From Fidelibacterota bacterium (GTDB taxonomy: Bacteria > Fidelibacterota > UBA2242), in the NCBI GenBank assembly GCA_023133185.1, contig JAGLWX010000101.1:1-8949 (forward strand): DNA of 8,949 nucleotides. Reading direction: 5' to 3'. Below the pieces are notes generated by a model that was given only the letters and a program-made list of their open reading frames with translations, had not been told where the DNA came from and searched no databases. The translations under genes and the position numbers were made by a program. This document shows, in pieces, positions 1-6,978 of this stretch. Position 1 is the first letter of the stretch; each line of letters starts with the position of its first letter.

Positions 1-371
1 ATGCTGATTTTTTCATAAGGATTCAGGGCTTTATTATGGATGATTTCCTGGATTTCTTCCATATCCGCCGATGTGAATCCTTTGAACGGATCGGAATCTG
101 CAGAGCTATCCTTTCGTCTGGGAATAGGGAAGACCAGCTCAAGGTTGCCATGTTCAAGGCAGCGCATCTTACGGCAAGAGCTGCAATTGCCACAGGGGTA
201 ATCGGTTTCGGAATGGCAGTTCAACATTGCCGCGAATTCCATAGCAAAACCTTCCATACCACTGCCTTCAGGTCCATAAAACAGATAAGCGTTGCCGACT
301 CGTTTGTTTCTGATGATATTTTGTAAAAGCGCCAGGTTTTTTTCCTGGTTGATGAGAGGAAATAAGGTCAT
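1..371 (-). CDS. holB: DNA polymerase III subunit delta' (N-terminal 123 residues, runs off left edge)
   Basis: This is the clamp-loader delta' subunit, which acts with DnaX and delta to load the sliding clamp at the replication fork. I translated the minus strand by hand. An AAA+ nucleotide-binding segment begins near residue 26, with YLFYGPEGSGM at 29-39. A four-cysteine zinc module follows at C52, C60, C63 and C66, the spacing typical of delta'/DnaX. After it comes an H-x-N-L-x-L-V-F-P-I-P segment (74-84) of the kind seen in delta' of Bacteroidota relatives. The Walker A lysine is replaced by Met39, so ATP binding is probably lost, as in E. coli delta'. The ATG (371-369) overlaps the TGA of the upstream LytM-type gene as ATGA, and AGGA lies just upstream, which suggests translational coupling. 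The C-terminal two thirds are outside the window. The identification is firm from the P-loop remnant plus zinc module. Confidence 0.88.
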   Translation of the reverse strand, partial: MTLFPLINQEKNLALLQNIIRNKRVGNAYLFYGPEGSGMEGFAMEFAAMLNCHSETDYPCGNCSSCRKMRCLEHGNLELVFPIPRRKDSSADSDPFKGFTSADMEEIQEIIHNKALNPYEKIS

Positions 372-1579
372 GATCGTCCTGCCAGCCATTCTTCAGGGTT
401 TAACTTGGTCCGATTGCTCCAGATTTCGAAATGGAGTAATGCTCCAGTGAGAGAACCGGAATCACCGACTTCTGCAATAATTGTATTGCGCGTTATATAT
501 TCTTTTTCAAATACATTTACATTTTTGACATGGGAATATACAGTATAAAATCCCGATCCGTGATCAATAATTATTGTATTCCCAAATCCACGGATATATG
601 TAATAGTTGTAACGACGCCATCTAATACGGCACGTACAGGAGTGCCTTTGCGAACTTTGATATCAATTCCTGAATTTTCTGTAATAGTTTTTAATATGGG
701 ATGTTTTTGCATGCCAAATTTTGAAACTACCTGTCCCGCAACGGGCCATCCTAATTTTCCCCTGCTGTCAAGGAATGGGTTTACAGCGCGAATACCGGCA
801 TATTGACGCTGTCGTTCCAACTCCCGCCGGCGGTTCTCCCGCTCTTTTTCGAGGTCTGTAATTAGATTTAACAATTTTGCTGCAGCTTTTTCTTTTAATT
901 TAATCTGGGCGATAATGCTGTTCTTGTCTTTTTTGGCGATTCTTAATTGTCTATTGCGTTGTTGTTTTCGTTTCGAAAGTGTACGCTGTCGTATTTTTTT
1001 TTCATTAATAATTTTTTCCTGGTCTTTTAACTCAGTAATTAGCAGCATTTTTTTATTATTAATAGCGTTGATGTTAAGCCGGATGTTTGTAGCGGATTTT
1101 TTATCGATATCGGAGATCGTCCTAAGATATTTATAGCGGTATATCGCCTGGTTAAGCGATTGCGAAGTAAGGATTAATTCCCAATCGTTGTAATCTCCCT
1201 GTTTATAAATGTGAGCTATACGCCGGGCGAAATTCTCTTTCAGGCTTTTTAGATTGCCGGATAAACGATTAATAGATGATTTAGTTTGTTCCATCTGCTG
1301 TTCTTTAAGAGATTGTTCACGTTTTAATTGCTTTACTAATTTTGTTGTCAGACTGATATCTTTTTCGGTTTCTTCTAATTTTGACAATAGTGACTTTTCT
1401 TTATTTTTCACCTTTTCCAGCCGGATCTTATGAGTAGCGAGTTCATTACGGATTTTCTGGAGTTCTTCGGATTTATAGGTGATTTTTTTATCGAGGTCTT
1501 TCTGAGCCTTCGAAGAAAGCGGAAACAAAATTAAAAGGAAAACAATGACTATGTATTGATGTAATCTTATAAGTTTCAT
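368..1579 (-). CDS. EnvC-like coiled-coil protein with degenerate LytM/M23 domain (murein hydrolase activator)
   Basis: Secreted or periplasmic protein of 403 residues, likely acting on cell-wall splitting by activating an amidase. I chose ATG 1579 over an upstream in-frame TTG at 1639 because only it places a signal peptide at the very N-terminus (residues 1-25, ending SKA before Gln26). Residues 27-255 are Lys/Glu/Gln-rich heptad-like coiled coil, as in EnvC. The LytM domain spans about 277-385, beginning GWPVAGQVVSKFG. Catalytic residues are partly missing: the usual H-x-G-x-D is N302-S-G-I-D306, and the usual H-x-H is L381-L-H383; H350 in the YSH motif remains. Family knowledge says loss of these zinc ligands marks EnvC/NlpD-type activators rather than endopeptidases. 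It is co-transcribed with holB (ATGA overlap). No good Shine-Dalgarno is visible. A true M23 hydrolase is the less likely alternative. Confidence 0.88.
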   Translation of the reverse strand: MKLIRLHQYIVIVFLLILFPLSSKAQKDLDKKITYKSEELQKIRNELATHKIRLEKVKNKEKSLLSKLEETEKDISLTTKLVKQLKREQSLKEQQMEQTKSSINRLSGNLKSLKENFARRIAHIYKQGDYNDWELILTSQSLNQAIYRYKYLRTISDIDKKSATNIRLNINAINNKKMLLITELKDQEKIINEKKIRQRTLSKRKQQRNRQLRIAKKDKNSIIAQIKLKEKAAAKLLNLITDLEKERENRRRELERQRQYAGIRAVNPFLDSRGKLGWPVAGQVVSKFGMQKHPILKTITENSGIDIKVRKGTPVRAVLDGVVTTITYIRGFGNTIIIDHGSGFYTVYSHVKNVNVFEKEYITRNTIIAEVGDSGSLTGALLHFEIWSNRTKLNPEEWLAGRS

Positions 1580-1615
1580 ATTGTTTATCAAAGTTGCGAA
1601 TGACGTGTGTAATTT

Positions 1616-1630
1616 CAAGATTATAAATTT
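1616..1630 (-). promoter_or_regulatory. possible -10 element for the envC-like/holB operon
   Basis: The minus strand reads TATAAT at 1625-1620, about 40 bases before the chosen ATG at 1579. I see no convincing -35 hexamer at 16-18 bases further upstream, so this is a perfect -10 match in AT-rich DNA and no more than suggestive. Confidence 0.25.
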
Positions 1631-1651
1631 TCTCTCCAATATTTTTATTCA

Positions 1652-1677
1652 TTTGTACAAAAAGAATTGTATATTTG
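1652..1677 (+). promoter_or_regulatory. possible Bacteroidota-type promoter for the cNMP-binding gene
   Basis: TATATTTG at 1670-1677 matches the TAnnTTTG -7 consensus known from Bacteroidota, and lies 42 bases before the ATG at 1720. A TTTG at 1652-1655 could stand for the upstream element, but the gap (14 bases) is shorter than the usual 19-21. TTGTACAA (1653-1660) is also a perfect 8-base palindrome and might be an operator half. The site sits in the divergent spacer between two start codons, where a promoter is expected. Confidence 0.3.
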
Positions 1678-1719
1678 TTCATCAGTTGTTATGTTTTAAG
1701 AAAAAGTGAGAGAGAAGCT

Positions 1720-2223
1720 ATGAAAAATCCAATATGGGCAGTTGTTGAATTCCGAAAATCGAGAACAAAAGACGATATTTTTAATGTGTTAAAAAATGTT
1801 CCGATCTTTTCAGATTTAAGCAAAAAAGAGTTGGACGAAGTTGAAAAAATCATTCATCGCCGGGAATTCAAAAAAGGTGAACCCATTTTCCGTATGGGCG
1901 ATCCCGGACTTGGGATGTACATTATCATCAATGGCGCTGTTAATATTGTTGAAGAGAATGAAAATGGAGAGTCAACTACTTTGGCAGTATTGAAAGACGG
2001 CGCCTTTTTCGGCGATCTTGCGCTACTGGATGAAGCGCCGCGATCGGCGTCCGGTATTGCCGATGATAATTGTGATATATTAGGCTTTTTTCGTCCCGAT
2101 TTTATGGACCTGCTCTATCGTAAACCGAAATTAGGCATTAAAATTCTTATCGCCCTGTCAAAAATTATCGGTGAACGGTTACGCCGTACTAACGAACAGT
2201 TAACCCAACTCCAAAAGAAATAA
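1720..2223 (+). CDS. stand-alone cyclic nucleotide-binding domain protein (Crp-type sensor domain, no DNA-binding domain)
   Basis: A 167-residue cytoplasmic protein made almost wholly of one cNMP-binding domain (about residues 28-145). The phosphate-binding cassette is visible as F97-G-D-L-A-L-L...P107-R-S-A110. R108 is the phosphate-contacting arginine, and Asp99 replaces the more usual Glu. The beta-barrel part G53-E-P-I-F-R-M-G-D precedes it. The protein stops after the long C-helix (about 135-165), which would carry a winged helix in Crp/Fnr regulators, so it cannot bind DNA in the usual way. I chose ATG 1720 over an upstream in-frame TTG (1675) because a purine-rich GAGAGAGAAG lies directly before it. 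Only 12 bases separate it from the AI-2E family gene, so the two are probably co-transcribed. The ligand (cAMP, c-di-GMP or none) cannot be read from the sequence. Confidence 0.88.
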   Translation: MKNPIWAVVEFRKSRTKDDIFNVLKNVPIFSDLSKKELDEVEKIIHRREFKKGEPIFRMGDPGLGMYIIINGAVNIVEENENGESTTLAVLKDGAFFGDLALLDEAPRSASGIADDNCDILGFFRPDFMDLLYRKPKLGIKILIALSKIIGERLRRTNEQLTQLQKK

Positions 2224-2235
2224 GGGCATCCAATC

Positions 2236-3318
2236 ATGGATAATTATTCATTTCAACTTTATTCCAAAATATTAAAATTATTCTGGCGGGTCTTTCTGAT
2301 TATCCTGGGGATAGCGGTGTTGATTGTCATATTCCCGTATGTTCGATCTGTAGTGGCGATGTTTGTAATTGCATTATTGTTAGCGGTACTTCTTAATCCT
2401 GTCGTAGATTTTATGGAAAGCAAGGGCTTCAATCGCGGCTTGGCGATTTTAATTACAATGATGCTGATTCTGGGTGTCATTGTCTTTTCTGTCAGTCTTG
2501 TGATTCCGGGTATTATCAACGCAGTTGAATCGCTGACATCGAAATTACAGTCTGATGTGATTACTGATTTGAATAAAAAGGTAGAAGAATTTTTCGCAGT
2601 TAATTTCAATAATGCCGAACTTGCCAGGAACGTTACGTCCAAGGTTAACGAAATCGGACTAAAATTACTCAGTAATATGGCAGAATTTTTCAAGAGTGTC
2701 GGTTCAATTCTTGCATCCGTTGCGATCGTGCCGTTTATAACTTTTTTTCTGATCAAAGATATCAGGCGTTTTAAACGGAGTATAATTGCTAAAATTCCTA
2801 ACAAATATTTTGAACTATCATTAAATATCTTTCAGAAAGTCGGTAAGCAGGTGGGAAAATATATTCAGGGACAGGCTACCGATGCATTTATCGTCGGGTG
2901 TTTGACTGTTATTGGATTGTTTATTATTAACCTTGTCTTTGATAATCCTGTTTCCCAGTTTGTTTTTATCGGTATGATAGCCGGCGTTGCCAACCTGATT
3001 CCGTATCTCGGACCGGTAGTTGGAGCAGTGCCGGCGCTTTTTATTGCTATCATCAGTAATCCGGCGAATCTTGGAATTGTTCTGATTTGGATTGTTATCA
3101 CATTTGTGTTAGTTCAGATCATTGATAATTCTATCGTGTCTCCCATGGTAGTATCCAAAAGTGTCGATATGCATCCACTGACGGTTGTGATTGTTGTCAT
3201 CATTGGCGGGAATATTGCCGGCGCTATTGGGATGCTGTTTGCTGTTCCTGTGACAGGAATCATCAAGGTAACATCCAAAGAGGTTATCTGGGGTTTAAAA
3301 AATTATAAATTAAAATAG
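2236..3318 (+). CDS. AI-2E/PerM family membrane transporter
   Basis: A 360-residue polytopic inner-membrane protein of the AI-2E transporter family (PerM/TqsA/YdiK type). Members are linked to autoinducer-2 export, Na+/H+ antiport or solute efflux, and the substrate cannot be inferred here. Two helices lie at about 15-56, a third at 69-93, a soluble amphipathic stretch rich in Lys/Asn/Glu at about 97-155, and a cluster of helices from 157 to 346. Family landmarks are Y209-I-x-G-Q213, N253-L-I-P-Y-L-G-P260, D297-N-S-I-V-S-P303, H313-P and the C-terminal A336-V-P-V-T-G. Length is normal for the family. It follows the cNMP-binding gene by 12 bases, and AAGGG overlapping that gene's stop may serve as ribosome binding site. 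An 88-base gap separates it from the potassium genes. Confidence 0.9.
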   Translation: MDNYSFQLYSKILKLFWRVFLIILGIAVLIVIFPYVRSVVAMFVIALLLAVLLNPVVDFMESKGFNRGLAILITMMLILGVIVFSVSLVIPGIINAVESLTSKLQSDVITDLNKKVEEFFAVNFNNAELARNVTSKVNEIGLKLLSNMAEFFKSVGSILASVAIVPFITFFLIKDIRRFKRSIIAKIPNKYFELSLNIFQKVGKQVGKYIQGQATDAFIVGCLTVIGLFIINLVFDNPVSQFVFIGMIAGVANLIPYLGPVVGAVPALFIAIISNPANLGIVLIWIVITFVLVQIIDNSIVSPMVVSKSVDMHPLTVVIVVIIGGNIAGAIGMLFAVPVTGIIKVTSKEVIWGLKNYKLK

Positions 3319-3406
3319 CCGGAACATTTTATTGCACTATAAATGTATATTATACTGAGAGAGTACCGTGCATATTGTATTGAATGGATGATTTATACAG
3401 GATCCT
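3319..3406 (+). promoter_or_regulatory. 88-base gap before ktrB with possible promoter/operator
   Basis: The gap holds GTATA-T-TATAC (3345-3355), an 11-base dyad overlapping a TATACT that could act as a -10 element. Only a weak TTTATT lies at -35 spacing. No terminator hairpin with a T-tract follows the AI-2E gene. Either a weak internal promoter or read-through from upstream would fit. AGGA at 3399-3402 is the likely ribosome binding site of ktrB. Confidence 0.25.
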
Positions 3407-5161
3407 ATGCAGACCGGCTATAATAAACGAAACTTTATTGATCAAATCGTTGTAATAGTGCTCTTTCTGAGTATTTTATCTCTTTTTCTTGAGTACGGAA
3501 TACGCCAGACAAGATTTATATTTTTCATTACAAATGTCCTGGATTATTGCATTATCATCCTGTTTGTAAGTGAAGCGTTTATACGAATAAGCCGGGCTGA
3601 GAAGAAATTAAGTCATATTGGGAATAATTTATTTGATCACCTGTTGCTTACTATTATTCTGGTATTATTTGTATATACCCGTTATATGCGTTTCGTATCG
3701 GGTGGGGGAGAGATAACTCGTCTTTCAACAAATATCATTCTGATTCGTAATACGTTTAACATTTTAAAAATTCTCAGCCGTGTAAAACGATTAAATGCCT
3801 ATATTAAATCGGTTTCCCGGCATCCCGCTCAGACAATTGCCTTCAGTTTTATCATTGTCATTTTGCTGGGAACAATTTTTTTAATGTTGTCCATTTCCAC
3901 CGCTGATAAGTCGCGCCTGGGTTTTGTCAATTCATTTTTTACAGCGACTTCCGCTGTCTGCGTGACCGGATTAATTGTCGTGGATACGGCAACAAAATTT
4001 TCGGTTTTTGGGAAAATAATTATTTTGATCCTGATTCAGATCGGCGGATTAGGAATCATGATCATATCGTATTTTGGGGCATTTGTAATAGGAAAACGGA
4101 TTTCGATTGAAGATAAACTGGCATTGTCCTACTTGTTAAATGAACAGGACATGCAAAAAATTTCCAGTTCAATAATGAAAATCATTTTCATTACTTTTGG
4201 GATTGAACTTGTCGGCGCGATGCTTCTGTTCGGGGATTTCAGTAATATTTACGGCGATTCCCTAACGGCGGTATTCTATTCCATATTCCATTCTGTTTCA
4301 GCCTTTTGTAATGCCGGATTTGCGTTATTTACCGATAGTCTTGAATCTTATAAATCAAATATATCCATGAATTTCATCATTGTCGCTCTGATCATTACCG
4401 GAGGAATCAGTTTTGCGGTTATATTTAACCTGATCGAAAATTTTAAAACCAATGTTAAAACAAATATTTTCAGCCGGCGTATCCGTAAATCAAAACTCAC
4501 TTTGAATACGAAAGTTGTCATTATTTCGACACTGGTTTTGATCTTTGCTGGAATGTTGCTGATATATGGGATTGAGCACAGAGGTAATCTTGTCCGGTTT
4601 GATCTTAAGACCCAGTATCTCGCAGCATTTTTTCAATCGGTCACTTTAAGAACTGCCGGCTTCAATACAATTGATTTTTCAACGCTTCGAATTCCGACGC
4701 TTTTCATTATGGTTCTTTTCATGTTTATCGGAGGTGCCTCGGGTTCGACTGCCGGCGGCGTCAAAGTGAATACGGTTTCAGTTGTATGGGCGTACCTGAA
4801 GTCAACAATGAATAACCGGAAAGAGACCACCCTGATGAATAACTATATATCGAAGAGGACAATAAATAAATCCTTTTTGATAGTTATATTGTCGTTAGGA
4901 GCTGTGTTTACCGGCACATTCATTTTAAGTCTGATTGAGCCATTTTCATTTGAACGGATTTTATTTGAAGTCGTTTCGGCATTTGGGACAGTTGGATTAT
5001 CGACCGGTATTACCGGGAGTTTGACTCAAATCAGTAAAATAATGATCGTCATATTGATGTTCGTCGGAAGAATTGGTCCGATGACGCTAATCATTGCATT
5101 ATCACAAAAGCCTGATCAGATACGGGTTAAATACCCTGAGGGTAATATCTTAATAGGATAA
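3407..5161 (+). CDS. ktrB: TrkH/KtrB family potassium channel subunit with N-terminal voltage-sensor-like domain
   Basis: The 584-residue inner-membrane K+ (or Na+-coupled K+) uptake subunit. The channel core starts near residue 140. Four pore loops are present with their filter glycines: A-V-C-V-T-G188-L, S298-A-F-C-N-A-G304-F, T413-L-R-T-A-G418-F and S524-A-F-G-T-V-G530-L. The intramembrane gating loop reads I441-G-G-A-S-G-S-T-A-G-G-V-K453. The C-terminus Y576-P-E-G-N-I-L-I-G is typical of the family. The first 135 residues are not part of a standard KtrB. They form four hydrophobic segments (about 10-31, 42-61, 73-90, 108-129) with E56-x3-R60 in the second, N74-x2-D77 in the third and basic residues R114, K121, R125, R128 in the fourth, which is the pattern of a voltage-sensor S1-S4 domain. 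The partner gene ktrA lies 21 bases downstream. Confidence 0.92.
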   Translation: MQTGYNKRNFIDQIVVIVLFLSILSLFLEYGIRQTRFIFFITNVLDYCIIILFVSEAFIRISRAEKKLSHIGNNLFDHLLLTIILVLFVYTRYMRFVSGGGEITRLSTNIILIRNTFNILKILSRVKRLNAYIKSVSRHPAQTIAFSFIIVILLGTIFLMLSISTADKSRLGFVNSFFTATSAVCVTGLIVVDTATKFSVFGKIIILILIQIGGLGIMIISYFGAFVIGKRISIEDKLALSYLLNEQDMQKISSSIMKIIFITFGIELVGAMLLFGDFSNIYGDSLTAVFYSIFHSVSAFCNAGFALFTDSLESYKSNISMNFIIVALIITGGISFAVIFNLIENFKTNVKTNIFSRRIRKSKLTLNTKVVIISTLVLIFAGMLLIYGIEHRGNLVRFDLKTQYLAAFFQSVTLRTAGFNTIDFSTLRIPTLFIMVLFMFIGGASGSTAGGVKVNTVSVVWAYLKSTMNNRKETTLMNNYISKRTINKSFLIVILSLGAVFTGTFILSLIEPFSFERILFEVVSAFGTVGLSTGITGSLTQISKIMIVILMFVGRIGPMTLIIALSQKPDQIRVKYPEGNILIG

Positions 5162-5182
5162 TCATCGGTAAAGGAGGAATGC

Positions 5183-5875
5183 ATGGCTAAAGAGAAAATA
5201 TTTGGGGTTTTCGGATTGGGGACCTTTGGTCTGGAAGTCTGCCGTGCTATATCGGAAAAAGGCGGCAAAGTAATTGCCATCGATAACCAGGTGGATTTGA
5301 TCGAAAAAGTAAAAAACCAGGTGACTCAGGCGATTCTTATTGACAGTACCGATGAACAGTCGCTAAAGAATGCGCCGATCGAAGATATTGATGTTGCCGT
5401 CGTTGGTATTGGACAAAATGTGGAATCCAGTATATTAACAACCGCAGTTTTGAAAAACCTCGGAGTTCCTTATATCATTGCCCGCGCCATATCAGACATT
5501 CACGGACAGGTATTGAGACAGGTCGGGGCGACAGAAGTAATCAATATTGAAATTGAACAAGGCAAACGAGTCGCCGACAAACTGGTATCTCCGGATATCA
5601 TCGATAAAATTTATATCGGTCAAAATCAGATTCTTGCCGAAGTTGTCAGTTCAAGAAAATTCGTCGGAAAATCTATCTTAGAACTAAATTTGAGAAAAAA
5701 AGCGGATGTAAATGTCATTTCAGTGAAGCACACAAGCACTAAGATAGATGATTTGGGTAATCCGGTTATAGAAGAAACAGTTGAATTCCCATCGCCGTCA
5801 ACTATTATTCAGAAAGACGATATTCTGGTTGTTGTGGGACGTGAGAAAGATATCGAAAGGTTGAAGGAACTATAA
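5183..5875 (+). CDS. ktrA: KtrA-type RCK regulatory subunit of K+ uptake system
   Basis: A 230-residue cytoplasmic gating protein, expected to form an octameric ring under KtrB and to open it on nucleotide binding. The RCK_N Rossmann fold shows G11-L-G-T-F-G16 and the acidic end of beta 2 in I31-A-I-D34, which contacts the adenosine ribose in this family. It continues with V74-G-I-G-Q-N-V-E-S-S-I and I99-A-R-A-I-S-D-I-H. RCK_C follows at about 137-230, ending I214-L-V-V-V-G-R-E, and in the family can bind c-di-AMP or divalent cations. Length matches single-RCK KtrA (about 220) rather than tandem TrkA (about 450). AAAGGAGG (5171-5178) is the best Shine-Dalgarno in the window and fixes the ATG start. 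The stop shares a base with the next start (TAATG), so the next gene is translationally coupled. Confidence 0.93.
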   Translation: MAKEKIFGVFGLGTFGLEVCRAISEKGGKVIAIDNQVDLIEKVKNQVTQAILIDSTDEQSLKNAPIEDIDVAVVGIGQNVESSILTTAVLKNLGVPYIIARAISDIHGQVLRQVGATEVINIEIEQGKRVADKLVSPDIIDKIYIGQNQILAEVVSSRKFVGKSILELNLRKKADVNVISVKHTSTKIDDLGNPVIEETVEFPSPSTIIQKDDILVVVGREKDIERLKEL

Positions 5876-6708
5876 TGTTTTTAATCTCGAAATACCGTTT
5901 CTATAATATATTCATAATTGTTATTATTGTTTTTATTGCATTTGGAATTAATAGCTACCTGGTATTTTTGCGAATTGATCTTGAAGATGCATTGAGTCTT
6001 AAATATTTTGCTGAAAATTTTCTGTACTACACGATAATCCTGCTCATTATCACGATAACCATTTTTGCAGCTACTGTCTTGAAAAGTAAGAATATTTACA
6101 AAGAGTTGGATAAAGTGGTTGAACTATCGCGACAGGGGAAATATTGCAGTGGAGATCAGTTAAAAAAGCTCGGTAAGTTGGGTGGCAAAATTATTGATAT
6201 TAATTCACAATTGAATTCACTTAATGAGATGAAGTCGCTGAAAATCAGCAGCTTATCGAATACAGTTAATTTTATGCTTGATAAATCCAACCTGAGTGTT
6301 TTTATGCTGGGTGCCCAGGGGCTTATAACAAAAGTGAGCAGAAAGTTGTTAGAGGAATTACAGGTTGAAGAGAACGATATTCTTAATAAATTTGCCGAAA
6401 ATATTCTGGATAATTTCAATTTTTCAAATGTGATTAATGAACTCAAAAAGTCTAAGTATGTGATTCTTAAAAGCCCGTTGATCATTGAAACCTCTGACAT
6501 AAAAAATAATGTAAATGTTGTTATTTTTCCAATTTTTAATTACCGAAATGATATTTCCAATTGCGCCTGTGTTTTGGTATCTGAGGAGACATCTCAGCAA
6601 CTTGCTCAGCGGAAGTCTTCAATTACTTTTCAGCAGGAAAGTAAGGAGATTTCGACAGAAGTCCGGGATATACCGCTTTATAAGAAATTCACAGATTTAT
6701 TTCGATAA
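5875..6708 (+). CDS. two-TM protein with HAMP-like linker and PAS-like domain, no output domain
   Basis: I recognise no named family for this 277-residue protein. Visible are two membrane helices (about 9-32 and 48-70) with a short outer loop of about 16 residues. A HAMP-like coil follows at about 76-118, containing ELDKVVELSRQG and then KLGKLGGKIIDIN. Next comes a PAS-like region at about 133-240: S134-x-F-M-L-G-x-x-G-L-I-T-K-V-S-R-K-L-L-E resembles the first strands and helix of PAS, and VVIFPIFNY plus CACVLVSEE resemble its last strands. No histidine kinase, GGDEF or methyl-accepting segment follows; the tail (245-277) is polar and short. Its ATG overlaps the ktrA stop by one base, so it belongs to the potassium operon. 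An accessory sensor or modulator of KtrAB is my inference. It could also be a kinase remnant, though the frame is intact. Confidence 0.75.
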   Translation: MFLISKYRFYNIFIIVIIVFIAFGINSYLVFLRIDLEDALSLKYFAENFLYYTIILLIITITIFAATVLKSKNIYKELDKVVELSRQGKYCSGDQLKKLGKLGGKIIDINSQLNSLNEMKSLKISSLSNTVNFMLDKSNLSVFMLGAQGLITKVSRKLLEELQVEENDILNKFAENILDNFNFSNVINELKKSKYVILKSPLIIETSDIKNNVNVVIFPIFNYRNDISNCACVLVSEETSQQLAQRKSSITFQQESKEISTEVRDIPLYKKFTDLFR

Positions 6709-6794
6709 AAATTCTCTGCCGTCCATTGACATGAGTGGTTAATGTTTGGAGATGAGATAATGGATAATTCGGGCTTTAATGGCAAAAACGTTAA

Positions 6795-6814
6795 CCACCG
6801 AATTTATTCGGTGG
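6795..6814. repeat. hairpin 1, loop TTTA
   Basis: Perfect inverted repeat CCACCGAA-TTTA-TTCGGTGG, preceded by GTTAA. Identical to hairpin 5. Confidence 0.85.
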
Positions 6815-6839
6815 GATGAAACGGTTATCCTCACAGCTC

Positions 6840-6853
6840 CCGACTTTAGTCGG
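6840..6853. repeat. hairpin 2, CCGAC stem, loop TTTA
   Basis: CCGAC-TTTA-GTCGG at 6840-6853 pairs perfectly, with one further T-A pair possible inside the loop. Identical to hairpin 6. Confidence 0.8.
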
Positions 6854-6859
6854 AGAGTT

Positions 6860-6877
6860 TCCCGAATGAATTCGGGA
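6860..6877. repeat. hairpin 3, loop TGAA
   Basis: TCCCGAA-TGAA-TTCGGGA, a perfect seven-pair stem. It begins seven bases after hairpin 2. Confidence 0.8.
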
Positions 6878-6898
6878 GTATAGCACGTATCCCTGAAC

Positions 6899-6918
6899 CC
6901 ACCCAATGAATTGGGTGG
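6899..6918. repeat. hairpin 4, loop TGAA
   Basis: CCACCCAA-TGAA-TTGGGTGG, a perfect eight-pair stem. Compared with hairpin 1 the stem differs by a G-C to C-G swap at the fifth pair with pairing kept, and the loop is that of hairpin 3. GGTTAACC follows on its right arm. Confidence 0.85.
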
Positions 6919-6978
6919 TTAACCTTTGAGATGATATGAAAGAAAATTCAGACAATAATATGACAGTTAAAACGTTAA

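Noticed and set aside
36..326. Plus-strand open frame of 96 codons.
   Set aside because: It is the antisense of holB, whose zinc-binding cysteines and AAA+ motifs are clear on the minus strand.
2259..2804. Minus-strand open frame of 181 codons.
   Set aside because: Antisense shadow of the AI-2E family gene, which has full family motifs on the plus strand.
3383..3460. Possible leader peptide starting at an ATG just upstream of ktrB and overlapping it out of frame.
   Set aside because: It has no ribosome binding site of its own and no regulatory signature such as repeated codons or an attenuator. Chance is enough to explain it.
6779..6883. Small frame of 34 codons over unit A (MAKTLTTEFIRW...PDFSRR) and a matching one at 6936-7040 over unit B sharing TLTTEFIRW and PDFSR.
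   Set aside because: The shared residues come only from the identical hairpin DNA. In the variable middle, changes fall at all codon positions with no bias to synonymous sites, and neither start has a convincing ribosome site. The repeat explains both frames.
6795..6918. Rho-independent terminators for the ktr operon.
   Set aside because: None of the hairpins is followed by a run of T on the plus strand, and several are too short in stem.
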